7,244 nucleotides of DNA from an uncultured Treponema sp. (lineage in GTDB: Bacteria; Spirochaetota; Spirochaetia; Treponematales; Treponemataceae): NCBI GenBank assembly GCA_947176045.1, contig CAMWPF010000070.1, positions 1-7,244 on the forward strand, in the 5' to 3' direction. This document shows positions 1 through 6,204 of the stretch, one piece after another. Under the pieces are notes generated by a model, which had not been told where the DNA came from, searched no databases, and was given only the letters and a program-made list of their open reading frames with translations. Within the stretch, counting starts at the first letter, position 1, and each line of letters opens with the position of its first letter. The position numbers and the translations under genes are program-made.

Positions 1-88
1 GCGACGCATAGTCTGATTATATATATTTCTTTTACTACATACAATATTTAAATAGCTAGAATATTTTAAGATAAATTTACAAATGGTA

Positions 89-116
89 TTGCAATTTTTG
101 TATTTTGTAATAAAAT
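89..116 (+). promoter_or_regulatory. Candidate sigma70-type promoter for the plus-strand gene set
   Basis: A TTGCAA hexamer at 89-94 (4 of 6 to the -35 consensus) and TAAAAT at 111-116 (5 of 6 to the -10 consensus) are separated by 16 bases in a very AT-rich stretch. Transcription would start near 122-124, giving a leader of about 130 bases before the start codon at 254. That leader holds both inverted repeats described below. In AT-rich DNA such matches also arise by chance, so this is only the best candidate in the gap. Confidence 0.45.
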
Positions 117-136
117 ATTGCTGTTACTACAAAAAA

Positions 137-154
137 CACCTCCGTATGGAGGTG
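137..154 (+). promoter_or_regulatory. Leader hairpin with an anti-Shine-Dalgarno arm
   Basis: CACCTCC (137-143) and GGAGGTG (148-154) form a perfect 7-bp stem with a GTAT loop. The same left arm, extended by one base (ACACCTCC, 136-143), is fully complementary to GGAGGTGT (241-248), which is the ribosome binding site of the next gene. The leader RNA could therefore switch between a local hairpin with the site free and a long-range pairing with the site masked. No T-run follows on the plus strand, so this is not a plus-strand terminator. On the minus strand the stem is followed by TTTTTT, so it could end an antisense transcript. The pairing is seen in the sequence; regulation is inferred. Confidence 0.5.
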
Positions 155-170
155 CAGATTCCAGAGCATC

Positions 171-227
171 CTTCAGCCTTTTCACGGCTTCCGCCCGGAA
201 CTCCTAGAGCGGCCGCCATGGCTGAAG
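171..227 (+). repeat. Inverted repeat in the leader (8-bp stem)
   Basis: CTTCAGCC (171-178) and GGCTGAAG (220-227) are perfect inverted repeats enclosing a 41-base GC-rich loop. Three more pairs (GCA 166-168 with TGC 230-232) can stack beyond a two-base mismatch. The stem lies between the hairpin at 137-154 and the ribosome binding site at 241-247, so folding it would bring the anti-Shine-Dalgarno arm close to that site. Its function is unknown. Confidence 0.4.
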
Positions 228-240
228 CGTGCCGCAAAAA

Positions 241-247
241 GGAGGTG
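241..247 (+). promoter_or_regulatory. Ribosome binding site that decides the start at 254
   Basis: GGAGGTG sits six bases before the ATG at 254, which is ideal spacing. The reading frame is open further upstream, with other ATGs at 146 and 218 and an earliest alternative start at 83. None of these has a comparable site, so 254 is the best start. The motif repeats the right arm of the hairpin at 148-154 exactly. Confidence 0.75.
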
Positions 248-253
248 TCTCAC

Positions 254-1009
254 ATGGAAGATACCAAGAATTTAAATGCCTCAAGAAAAGACTGGAACGG
301 AAATTTCGTTCCAAAGCACACCGCAAAACTCATCAGGGACGGAATCGAAAACGGAACGGCTCCGTTTCTTCCGAGGGACGGACAGATTTCCGCGCAGCTT
401 GTCTACAATGCAAACACAGGCTACATCCTTAATGCAAAGGATCTGATTCCTGTGCAACTCGAGCGGGCCGCGAAAGGATATGAATCGAACGCGGTCGGAA
501 CTAAAAATACAATGGACAGCGCGAAGACCGCCATCAAGCCGGGTGAAAAAGGTGTCTGGTACAACTTCAAGGGCAAGGACGGCGAATTCCACCATGCGGC
601 GTATTTTTTCGCCGAGCAGACGGAGCATCCCGGCCGCTTTGCGGAATTTGCGCAGCAGAAGCTGAGGCAGCCGCAGAACCTTGCGGGCGAGACAATCAAA
701 ATCGAATCATCAGAAGCGGGAGAATATCTCGCTTCGTACATTGCGGCGTGCAAGAGCGGCGCGCGGCTTGAAGTGTCTCCTGAGATTGCACAGCAGTTCA
801 GGCAGAATATGATCGCCGTATGCGACAACGAGCTGAAGCGCACGAACGCCGAGAAGAATCCCTCGATTCCGAAGCTGAACGACGTGCTTTTCAGCGCGGA
901 CAAGATGGCCGGCGAGCTGGTGAAATCGATCGAACGGAAGGCTGGAATTTCCCATGGTCAGAAGCAGCAGAAAAACGAATACAGGCGCGAGAACAGCATA
1001 GAGCGGTAA
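254..1009 (+). CDS. ArdC N-terminal-domain-like protein (putative ssDNA-binding)
   Basis: This 251-residue protein resembles the ArdC N-terminal family (single-stranded-DNA-binding domain of plasmid antirestriction proteins, also found in polyvalent proteins). Residues 24-40 (LIRDGIENGTAPFLP) match the family's opening helix and 'GxAPW' turn. Residues 51-60 (YNANTGYILN) match the 'N-x-TG-x-x-Y-x-G' strand. Residues 95-105 (KPGEKGVWYNF) match the 'V-x-x-GEKG' motif, and 117-123 (AYFFAEQ) the 'VFNxEQ' strand. Several tryptophans usual in the family are absent. Residues 150-251 are mostly helical, end in a charged tail, and match nothing I recognise. The metallopeptidase half of full-length ArdC is missing. 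The start at 254 is set by a strong ribosome binding site; a longer protein starting at 146 cannot be excluded. It leads the plus-strand gene set, 67 bases before the next gene. The cytoplasmic DNA-binding role is inferred from the family only. Confidence 0.55.
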   Translation: MEDTKNLNASRKDWNGNFVPKHTAKLIRDGIENGTAPFLPRDGQISAQLVYNANTGYILNAKDLIPVQLERAAKGYESNAVGTKNTMDSAKTAIKPGEKGVWYNFKGKDGEFHHAAYFFAEQTEHPGRFAEFAQQKLRQPQNLAGETIKIESSEAGEYLASYIAACKSGARLEVSPEIAQQFRQNMIAVCDNELKRTNAEKNPSIPKLNDVLFSADKMAGELVKSIERKAGISHGQKQQKNEYRRENSIER

Positions 1010-1015
1010 CGTGCG

Positions 1016-1042
1016 GAAGGCTGGCGGAATCTGCCGGCCTTC
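1016..1042 (+). promoter_or_regulatory. Strong intercistronic hairpin
   Basis: Bases 1016-1027 and 1031-1042 form an uninterrupted 12-bp stem around an AAT loop, starting seven bases after the stop codon at 1009. Two of the pairs are wobbles (T1022 with G1036, G1026 with T1032) that hold as G-U only in plus-strand RNA, pointing to a role in that transcript. No T-run follows on either strand, so a classical terminator is unlikely. It lies 20 bases upstream of the next ribosome binding site. Possible roles are mRNA 3'-end protection, RNase processing, or lowering expression of the downstream genes. Confidence 0.65.
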
Positions 1043-1076
1043 ATGCAGTCCGGGAAGTAAAAAAGGAGCAGACCGA

Positions 1077-1753
1077 ATGACGGATTTCTATGCAGATTTT
1101 CATGGCGCCGGGGCAGCCGGACTTTCTGCGGATCAGTATTTCTACAAGCAGGTTTTCGATGCATTTCAGGCGAATGTACAGGGCGGAACGCTTCCGTTCT
1201 TCAACAAGGAGCTGGACAAGATTCTGCAAGCGGCAGAACCGATGATACGGACGCTCTTTCCTGTGTCGCCCGCAGAATCAACGACAAGAACAGCTGGAAC
1301 GACGACTTCATTCCTGTCGTGTTTAGCAACGCAGGGAACGAGGTAACAGGCGTGAAGCTCTACGACAGATCATTCTTCAACAATTCGGCGCAGAGAATCC
1401 GCAATGAATTCCAGTTCTCGGGAATCGAGGCGGGAGCAGTACGGGTGTTCCCTGTTGTTACGGAGGCACTGGCGCAGAAACTTTCAGCCGAAGACTGTCT
1501 TCAGCTGGAGAAAAAGATGAAGACCCTTGTCGAGCGCAGCGCGTTCACCGATGCGGCGCTGCCTGAGTCTACGGTCGTGGAAAAATACGGTGTTTCGCCT
1601 GGAAAACCGCTCTTTGACGTGCATGGAAAGGAACTGAGGAAGCCGGACATAGAGGCGACATGGGAAGCGAGGATAAATCCTGCTTTGTTTCCGCAGATAC
1701 AGCATCCGAAACAGAAGCCGCCGCTCAAAAAGTCCGTCGACATGGAATACTGA
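1077..1753 (+). pseudogene. Unknown protein gene interrupted by a -1 frameshift
   Basis: The gene starts at ATG 1077, eight bases after AAGGAG (1063-1068). The first frame reads sensibly to about residue 62 (ending TLFPV), then becomes low-complexity and stops at 1344-1346. Reading continues in the -1 frame from about 1265-1275 (RRINDKNSWNDDFIPVVF...) to the stop at 1751-1753. That second frame has no ATG, GTG or TTG before 1319 and no ribosome binding site, so it is not a separate gene. Restoring one base near the CCC at 1269-1271 gives one protein of about 225 residues. I see no X-XXY-YYZ slippery heptamer there, so a mutation or sequence error is likelier than programmed shifting. I do not recognise the family. 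Residues 32-41 (NVQGGTLPFF) faintly echo the 'GTAPF' turn of the upstream ArdC-like protein. The C-terminal end is rich in proline and lysine. It sits 67 bases after the first gene and 19 bases before the third. Confidence 0.7.
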
Positions 1754-1772
1754 TTGAAAAGGAGATTTGATT

Positions 1773-4700
1773 ATGGCAGATGAAATGGAAGAACGAGAGG
1801 CAGTTTACAATGCCGGAAGTTTTTTTGCAAGTTTGGCAAAAGACAAGGCAATTATTTTAGATGAGGAAAGAAAATTGCCTTATTCAATAACAGAAAGCGA
1901 GATGAACGCCGCGCTGACGGCGATAGACGCGTACTGCGACAACGGAATTGTGCCGAATGACGGCCGGTTCATCCTGCCGCCAACGCCGGAATACCTTAGA
2001 AGAATCGGAAGCGACGAGACAGAAATCACGCTGCCTGTCTCGGTTGTAAAAAAGGCGATGGAGACGCATCATCTGACAAAGGACGAAATCAAGTCCGCCG
2101 TCTGCGGGCTGTACGACCCGGTGCTTGCGTTCGACTCCGACAAGTCAAGGACGGAAAACAAGGCCGACTCCCGGCTGATACTCACGGACGAGTTCAAGGA
2201 CGGAAAGCCGATTGCACTGGCGGTGAATGTCAATTCCACTATAAGAGTGAGCAACGGTAAAAAATCTTTGGAAGTTCAAAATATCCGAACTATCCACGAC
2301 AGGACGCTGACTGCGAAGAACGGAACGGACTTGATTCAGAAATGGACGGAAGACGGACTGTGCAGATATGTCGATGACAAAAAAATAACCGGCTGGAGCA
2401 ATGTCGCAAGGGTATACTTCCCTATTGATGAGCTCCAGTCGGCTGACAATAGAATAGTACGAAAATCGGATATTGTCAACAGCCGGAACGATTTTTTCAG
2501 GAACGGTGAGGAAATGGGCAAAAGTGATGTAAATAACATCCAAAACGAGGTATCAGAAGATATGAAAAATAGTGTAAAGGCATCCGAACTTATAAACGAA
2601 GTTGAAGGCTATACAGGACATACAAAAGAAATGTATGAAGGTCTGATAAACTATGCTTACCACCGCAGCGCAATACAGGAATCAGGCAGAGAAAGTACAG
2701 ACGATTTTCAGATGCTGTTTCAAAATTATGTTGCAAATAGAATTCCAAATGAAATTGCACGGAACGGACTGATTGAAAAAATAAAAAGTTTTGACGGAAA
2801 AACTGTAATCTTTGACCCGGACGGCATAAATGTCGGCACAGCAGGCCTATCGGACAGAGAAGGAGAAAAAGAGCTTAAAAATCTGCTTTCTGAATTAAAA
2901 GAATCATATCCGACTTTGGTAAACAATCTTAAAAATCAAAATCCGATTGAACAGAAAGAGAAGGTGAAAGAGTATCAGGAATGGCTTTCAATGATTTCTC
3001 CGGACGAGGAATCAAACAGAAAAATCGACAGCGGCGAAATTTTTGGAACTTATGAGCCGGACGAGAAACAGCCTCATATGCAGAAGCGCGACATTGCACC
3101 CGGGGACGGTGAGGAAATGGACAAAGGCGTGGAGCAGATTCAGGCGAACGGCGGAATGGACGAAGCCGCGATGGAAGCGGACTACGAGGCAGAGCAGAAT
3201 CCGCGTCCCGACTATCTTGACGAACAGGGAAACCCGCACTGGTTTGACGAGGAGGAGGAGACTGCGGAGATTGAAAATCCGTTCCTGAATGCCGACCCGG
3301 AACAGGTTCAGGAGCTATATGAGCAGGCGGAGGCGGTTGATAAAATGCAGCAGGAGGCGGCTGCAAAAGTGGAATTTGACAGGAACGGGAATCCGCATTA
3401 TCCGAAGAACGAAGCGGATGCAGTTTCCGCTTCCCCGGAAAGCGCAGACTCATCACCCGGGCAGTCTGCGCTTGAGCGGAACTCTCTTGACAAGGCTGCC
3501 GAGCTTCTCAAAAACATGAGCTTCAGTGCCGAAAACTACAAGGAGCTGATTTCCGTCATCAGCAAGATTTCTGAAATGAGCGGCGACAGTTCCTTGAAAG
3601 TACCGTCTGAAAATGAAGCGAGGGAAAAGGAGAGGAATCAGCCCGCCGAAGTGAGTGAGAGGCTCGTAGCCGCTGAAGGGTCAGCGCAGGACGAATCACA
3701 GTCCGCCGGATCCGCGTCTGCCGGGGAGCGCTCCCCGCGGTTCGACCCGGATGCTCCGATTGTCTACGGAAAGACGGTGCTTCCGTCCTTCGCTGTCATG
3801 GCGGACGGAAATCTCCAGCCGGTTGAGGGCGCGGTTGTCGCAGGCTACGACAAAGATGCCCGGAAATATACAATTGAGGACGGATCCGGGAAGATGGAGC
3901 TGCCGAAAGCTACGCTTGATACGCTGCTCCATGACAGGCAGGAGCGTGAGGCCGGGAAGGCGAGGCTGGCAGAGGGACGGGCGATCGTGTTTGCGGACGA
4001 AGAGCGGGGCGTGAAGGGAACTGTCATTCCTGAATTCGCGATGTACATGCAGAGAGGGCTTGAATCGTTCAAGGGATTTGCCGTTACGAAGTTCAATGCC
4101 GGCGACAAAACCTATGTGCTCTCAAACGGGGACTCACGGATGACCGTTACGGCGGAGCGGTTCAGGGAAATCACCGCGCCGGAACGCTTTGAGAACCATT
4201 TTGACGAGAACTCTCCCGCATGGAAGAAGCTCTGCGAGACGCAGTACAACGACTTCTTCAGGCAGCGCGACAACACAGCCTGCAACTTCCGCCACAACCT
4301 TTCTGTCTATTGCAGGAAGGAGGCGAACTCGCCGTGCGACGCGCTCCGCCTTGCGAGGCAGATTGTCAGCCAGATGCCGGAAGACGAGAGGCGGCGGACG
4401 CAGAAGCTTTTGCAGAGGATGTCGCACGGAAATGAATCCACAAACGAGCTGATTGCCCGCCTTTACCATGAGGCAGTCAAAGAAATGCCGCTGAACGAGG
4501 ACTATATCAGGAGGCACCAGCCGGAGAAAGTCATCGCCCGTCCGTTCTATGACACGGTCAGCGACAGCGGATGCAGGATAGAGGACGACCCGTCGCTTGT
4601 GAGGGGAAGCACGGACAGGAATCTGAGAATCGGCGACACGCTCAAGAATGTGGACATACAGACAGGAAGCCTGTTCGGTCATGGCAGGGACTCCATGCAC

Positions 4701-4889
4701 TTTGATTCGCTGAAGGTCGTCTCCGCGTCAAAGGAAGGGAATTCCGTGACGCTCATGGACGCGGACAGAAGCTACATCAAGCTGCCGCGCGACACCGTGC
4801 TTTCATTCTACAAGGAGCAGCAGCTCAAGGAGATGAGGAAGGAGCAAAGACAGGGCAGGAGCAATAAAATGACGCTTGGATATGTATAG
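1773..4889 (+). CDS. Large polyvalent-type protein with MuF-C-like region and repeated C-terminal modules
   Basis: A 1038-residue soluble protein with no signal peptide or membrane segment. ATG 1773 follows AAAAGGAG (1757-1764) by eight bases; the TTG at 1767 lies too close to that site. Residues 85-235 resemble the C-terminal domain of phage MuF-type proteins that recurs in large polyvalent proteins of conjugative elements and phages: a 'YDPVLAFDS' turn (114-122), a strand pair 'RLILTDE...GKPIALAVNVN' (134-154), 'VQNIRTIHD' (168-176), and 'WTEDGLCRYV' (191-200) followed by 'GWSNV' (207-211). Residues 250-445 are an AT-richer segment of unknown function. Residues 430-560 are a very acidic linker containing two D-x-x-GNPH motifs (485-489 and 538-542). 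Residues 668-800 hold two copies of a beta-type module and 976-1012 a third, with a helical, cationic region (810-920) between. I see no nuclease, helicase or peptidase active site. Proteins of this class are thought to enter recipients with transferred DNA; that role is inferred here. Confidence 0.6.
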   Translation: MADEMEEREAVYNAGSFFASLAKDKAIILDEERKLPYSITESEMNAALTAIDAYCDNGIVPNDGRFILPPTPEYLRRIGSDETEITLPVSVVKKAMETHHLTKDEIKSAVCGLYDPVLAFDSDKSRTENKADSRLILTDEFKDGKPIALAVNVNSTIRVSNGKKSLEVQNIRTIHDRTLTAKNGTDLIQKWTEDGLCRYVDDKKITGWSNVARVYFPIDELQSADNRIVRKSDIVNSRNDFFRNGEEMGKSDVNNIQNEVSEDMKNSVKASELINEVEGYTGHTKEMYEGLINYAYHRSAIQESGRESTDDFQMLFQNYVANRIPNEIARNGLIEKIKSFDGKTVIFDPDGINVGTAGLSDREGEKELKNLLSELKESYPTLVNNLKNQNPIEQKEKVKEYQEWLSMISPDEESNRKIDSGEIFGTYEPDEKQPHMQKRDIAPGDGEEMDKGVEQIQANGGMDEAAMEADYEAEQNPRPDYLDEQGNPHWFDEEEETAEIENPFLNADPEQVQELYEQAEAVDKMQQEAAAKVEFDRNGNPHYPKNEADAVSASPESADSSPGQSALERNSLDKAAELLKNMSFSAENYKELISVISKISEMSGDSSLKVPSENEAREKERNQPAEVSERLVAAEGSAQDESQSAGSASAGERSPRFDPDAPIVYGKTVLPSFAVMADGNLQPVEGAVVAGYDKDARKYTIEDGSGKMELPKATLDTLLHDRQEREAGKARLAEGRAIVFADEERGVKGTVIPEFAMYMQRGLESFKGFAVTKFNAGDKTYVLSNGDSRMTVTAERFREITAPERFENHFDENSPAWKKLCETQYNDFFRQRDNTACNFRHNLSVYCRKEANSPCDALRLARQIVSQMPEDERRRTQKLLQRMSHGNESTNELIARLYHEAVKEMPLNEDYIRRHQPEKVIARPFYDTVSDSGCRIEDDPSLVRGSTDRNLRIGDTLKNVDIQTGSLFGHGRDSMHFDSLKVVSASKEGNSVTLMDADRSYIKLPRDTVLSFYKEQQLKEMRKEQRQGRSNKMTLGYV
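2503..3125 (+). repeat. In-frame direct repeats bounding an AT-rich insert in the large protein gene
   Basis: ACGGTGAGGAAATGG occurs at 2503-2517 and again at 3106-3120. After one differing base, both continue with CAAA (2519-2522 and 3122-3125). The copies are 603 bases apart, exactly 201 codons, and encode GEEMGK and GEEMDK in the same frame. Weaker similarity extends both ways (a shared R-D before, K...IQ after). The DNA between them, about 2520-3060, is visibly AT-richer than the flanks. This fits an in-frame domain gain or a diverged duplication. Confidence 0.6.
3722..3737. repeat. Perfect 16-bp palindrome inside the large gene
   Basis: CGGGGAGCGCTCCCCG is identical to its reverse complement. 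It lies in the linker of the large protein (around residues 651-655), just before the first beta-type module. It could form a stem with a GCGC loop in RNA or bind a dimeric protein. GC-rich coding DNA makes chance plausible. Confidence 0.5.
3774..4808 (+). repeat. Three diverged protein modules in the C-terminal part of the large protein
   Basis: Residues 668-716 and 749-797 (about 3774-3920 and 4017-4163) align without gaps. Shared positions are T-V-[LI]-P-x-F-A at the start, then L, G, V, Y, G and M at equal spacing, giving 11 identities in about 48 positions. A shorter third copy at residues 976-1012 (about 4698-4808) keeps V-V, a T-[IL]-x-D turn, and L-P-[KR]-x-T-[LV]. The alternating hydrophobic pattern suggests small beta-barrel modules, possibly SH3-like. 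The fold is inferred. Confidence 0.55.
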
Positions 4890-4938
4890 GAAGGAAATCC
4901 GAAGCATATTTCTGCTCCGTCTTACTGTGCTTTTATTT
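4890..4938. other. Convergent junction without a clear terminator
   Basis: Only 49 bases separate the stop codons of the converging plus and minus transcription units. In the plus direction, GAAGCA (4911-4916) could pair with the later TGCTTT before a T-rich TTATTTT. That is a short stem with a long loop, so a weak candidate at best. The minus direction has no T-run. Confidence 0.4.
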
Positions 4939-5790
4939 TCAGACAAACATCTGCGCGACAAGGCCTGCAATCGCTGCAACCGCGAGCGCGTAAATCAAGA
5001 TGTCCTTCCTTGAGAATTTCTTGTCCCTGACGGCGGGAACTCTCTCAATCAGCTTCCTGTTCTCCGTCTCGCACTGCCTGAGGAAGTCCACGGACTGCCT
5101 CCTTACTGCCTCCAGATGCCCGAGGCATTTTTCGGTGCAGGATTTCAGCACCGCCTCGCATTCTGCCCTGAATCCTGCAATCTGGCTTTCGGCCGCGGAC
5201 TGTATGTGGGAGCCTATGTCATCGAGCTTTTCCTCCGCGCTTTTTTCGTAGCGGCTTCTTTCGGCGGCCATGCTTTCTATAAATTGCGCCGTCTTTTCTT
5301 CAATAATAGTGTCCGCGCTCTTCAGCCCGCTGACGGTTTTCTCCATGTCGCCGAGCCTCACCGTGACTGTGCTGGAGATTTCCCGGATGAAGAGGGATAC
5401 TTCCGCCTTCTCCTTCTGGAGCTGCTGCTCCAGAAGCGCGATTTCCTTCGTCAGGTTGGCGTTCCTGACCTGCTCCTCGAGGTAGCTTTCATAGCTTTCG
5501 GTTGCGGCTATTTTCTCCCTCAGGCCGTTTGTCGCGTCTATGAGCGCGTTGAATTTTTTGATCGTGTCGCTCTGGAAGTGCTCAAGCTCCGCGTCCTTGC
5601 TTGCGATGAGCCTGTCCACAAGCTCCTTCTGCTCCTCAATGTCGCCGATGCACTCCTCAATCGCGAGCATGAATCTCTCGGCGGCTGACTGCTCGACTGT
5701 AACCATGCGCGCCGCCGGCACCGCGGAGGCTTTCTTCTCTTCCTCAGACTCCTGTGTTTCTGTCTGTCTATTGATTGTTCCAAGCATCAT
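4939..5790 (-). CDS. Coiled-coil protein with C-terminal membrane anchor
   Basis: A 283-residue protein of unknown family. Residues 1-35 are polar and glutamate-rich. Residues 36-250 are almost entirely helical with heptad-like spacing of hydrophobics and many E, K, Q and A, which indicates long coiled coils. A basic stretch (RDKKFSRKD, 255-263) then leads to one hydrophobic helix at 264-283 (ILIYALAVAAIAGLVAQMFV) that runs to the end of the protein. This is tail-anchored topology, with the coiled coil predicted in the cytoplasm. There is no signal peptide. Cysteines are at 47, 211, 218, 222 and 240. The start is the first of two adjacent ATGs, eight bases after an AGGA. It is the last gene of the minus operon, 33 bases after the preceding gene and separated from it by a small hairpin. 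A scaffold or membrane-tethering role is possible but unproven. Confidence 0.75.
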   Translation of the reverse strand: MMLGTINRQTETQESEEEKKASAVPAARMVTVEQSAAERFMLAIEECIGDIEEQKELVDRLIASKDAELEHFQSDTIKKFNALIDATNGLREKIAATESYESYLEEQVRNANLTKEIALLEQQLQKEKAEVSLFIREISSTVTVRLGDMEKTVSGLKSADTIIEEKTAQFIESMAAERSRYEKSAEEKLDDIGSHIQSAAESQIAGFRAECEAVLKSCTEKCLGHLEAVRRQSVDFLRQCETENRKLIERVPAVRDKKFSRKDILIYALAVAAIAGLVAQMFV

Positions 5791-5807
5791 GTTCTTATTC
5801 CTGGCTG

Positions 5808-5826
5808 TAGAGGGCTGCGCCCTCTA
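5808..5826 (-). promoter_or_regulatory. Hairpin at the gene junction, containing a stop codon
   Basis: TAGAGGG (5808-5814) and CCCTCTA (5820-5826) form a perfect 7-bp stem with a five-base loop. The stem includes the TAG stop of the repeat protein gene ending at 5824 and lies 17 bases before the next start at 5790. No T-run follows on the minus strand, so it is not a normal terminator. This is the only junction in the operon that is neither overlapping nor directly abutting, so it may reduce or process the message into the membrane-anchored gene. Confidence 0.5.
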
Positions 5827-6204
5827 AACTTCTGCGACCGTGCAGCGCAGGGCTGCACGGTTCTGCTCAATCCTGACGGGGACGCCGTCCTTCCAGTGCT
5901 CCACGGTGTCTCCGCCCGCGTCCACGACCTTCTCGATCAGTCCGTCCTTCCAGTACTCCCAGTGCATCGGGTATTCGACTGCGGGAAGCCCGTCATCGGA
6001 ATGAATCAGTCCGTTCCTGAAGCTGAAGATGACGAGCACATCCTTTCCGCCGATCCGCTCGGTGCGGCTGTGCCTTCCGTCAAGGGCTGTGCCGTCTGCG
6101 GAGAACTGCTCCAGCTGGAAGTCCTTGTACGGGGAGGAGGACTCCCTGTACAGTCCGTTCTGCCTGAACGATTCCCGCCGTGCGGTGATTTCTGCTTCTG
6201 TCAT
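5824..6204 (-). CDS. W-x-x-G repeat protein, longer paralogue
   Basis: A 126-residue protein starting at ATG 6204, eight bases after an AGGAG; the frame is open further upstream but without a comparable site. Residues 60-110 carry short repeated units: FRNGLIHSDDGLPAVEY (61-77), HWEYWKDGLI (81-90) and VEHWKDGVPV (101-110). The pattern is [E]-x-W-x-[DN]-G, often followed by '[LI]H..DG.PAV'. It resembles short MORN-like 'GPAV...EYWxNG' repeats that I associate with phage and other accessory genes, for which I know no established function. The N-terminal 60 residues are unique to this copy. The start codon overlaps the stop of its upstream paralogue (6201-6512) by four bases, which suggests translational coupling. 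No catalytic residues or membrane segments are seen. A binding or structural role is a guess. Confidence 0.7.
   Translation of the reverse strand: MTEAEITARRESFRQNGLYRESSSPYKDFQLEQFSADGTALDGRHSRTERIGGKDVLVIFSFRNGLIHSDDGLPAVEYPMHWEYWKDGLIEKVVDAGGDTVEHWKDGVPVRIEQNRAALRCTVAEV

Noticed and set aside
32..131. TTACTACA direct repeats (32-39 and 124-131) and AATATTT repeats as possible iterons or an attachment site.
   Set aside because: They are short, imperfectly spaced and only two copies each, in DNA so AT-rich that such repeats are expected by chance.
204..218. CTAGAGCGGCCGCCA, which matches the XbaI-NotI part of a common cloning-vector polylinker.
   Set aside because: The match is only about 15 bases and neighbouring polylinker sites are absent on both sides. 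The sequence continues into a native-looking leader and gene. Most likely chance, though a vector screen would settle it.
83..253. In-frame upstream extension of the ArdC-like protein (starts at 83, 146 or 218).
   Set aside because: No ribosome binding site precedes these starts, while 254 has an ideal one. The start at 83 lies within or upstream of the candidate promoter.
1319..1753. A separate gene starting at GTG 1319.
   Set aside because: It has no ribosome binding site, and the coding signal continues upstream of the GTG in the same frame, so it is the second half of a frameshifted gene.
2929..3456. Long minus-strand open frame opposite the acidic linker (175 codons).
   Set aside because: Its Pro/Arg/Ser-rich composition is what results from the reverse strand of Glu/Asp/Gly codons; no start signal.
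4134..4700. Long minus-strand open frame (188 codons) opposite the C-terminal part of the large protein.
   Set aside because: No ribosome binding site and a Val/Arg-rich shadow composition; the plus strand carries the repeat modules.
5116..5688. Long plus-strand open frame opposite the coiled-coil gene (190 codons).
   Set aside because: It has no ribosome binding site, an implausible Leu/Phe/Arg-rich composition, and is antisense to a clear coiled-coil gene; it is a shadow of GC-rich coding DNA.
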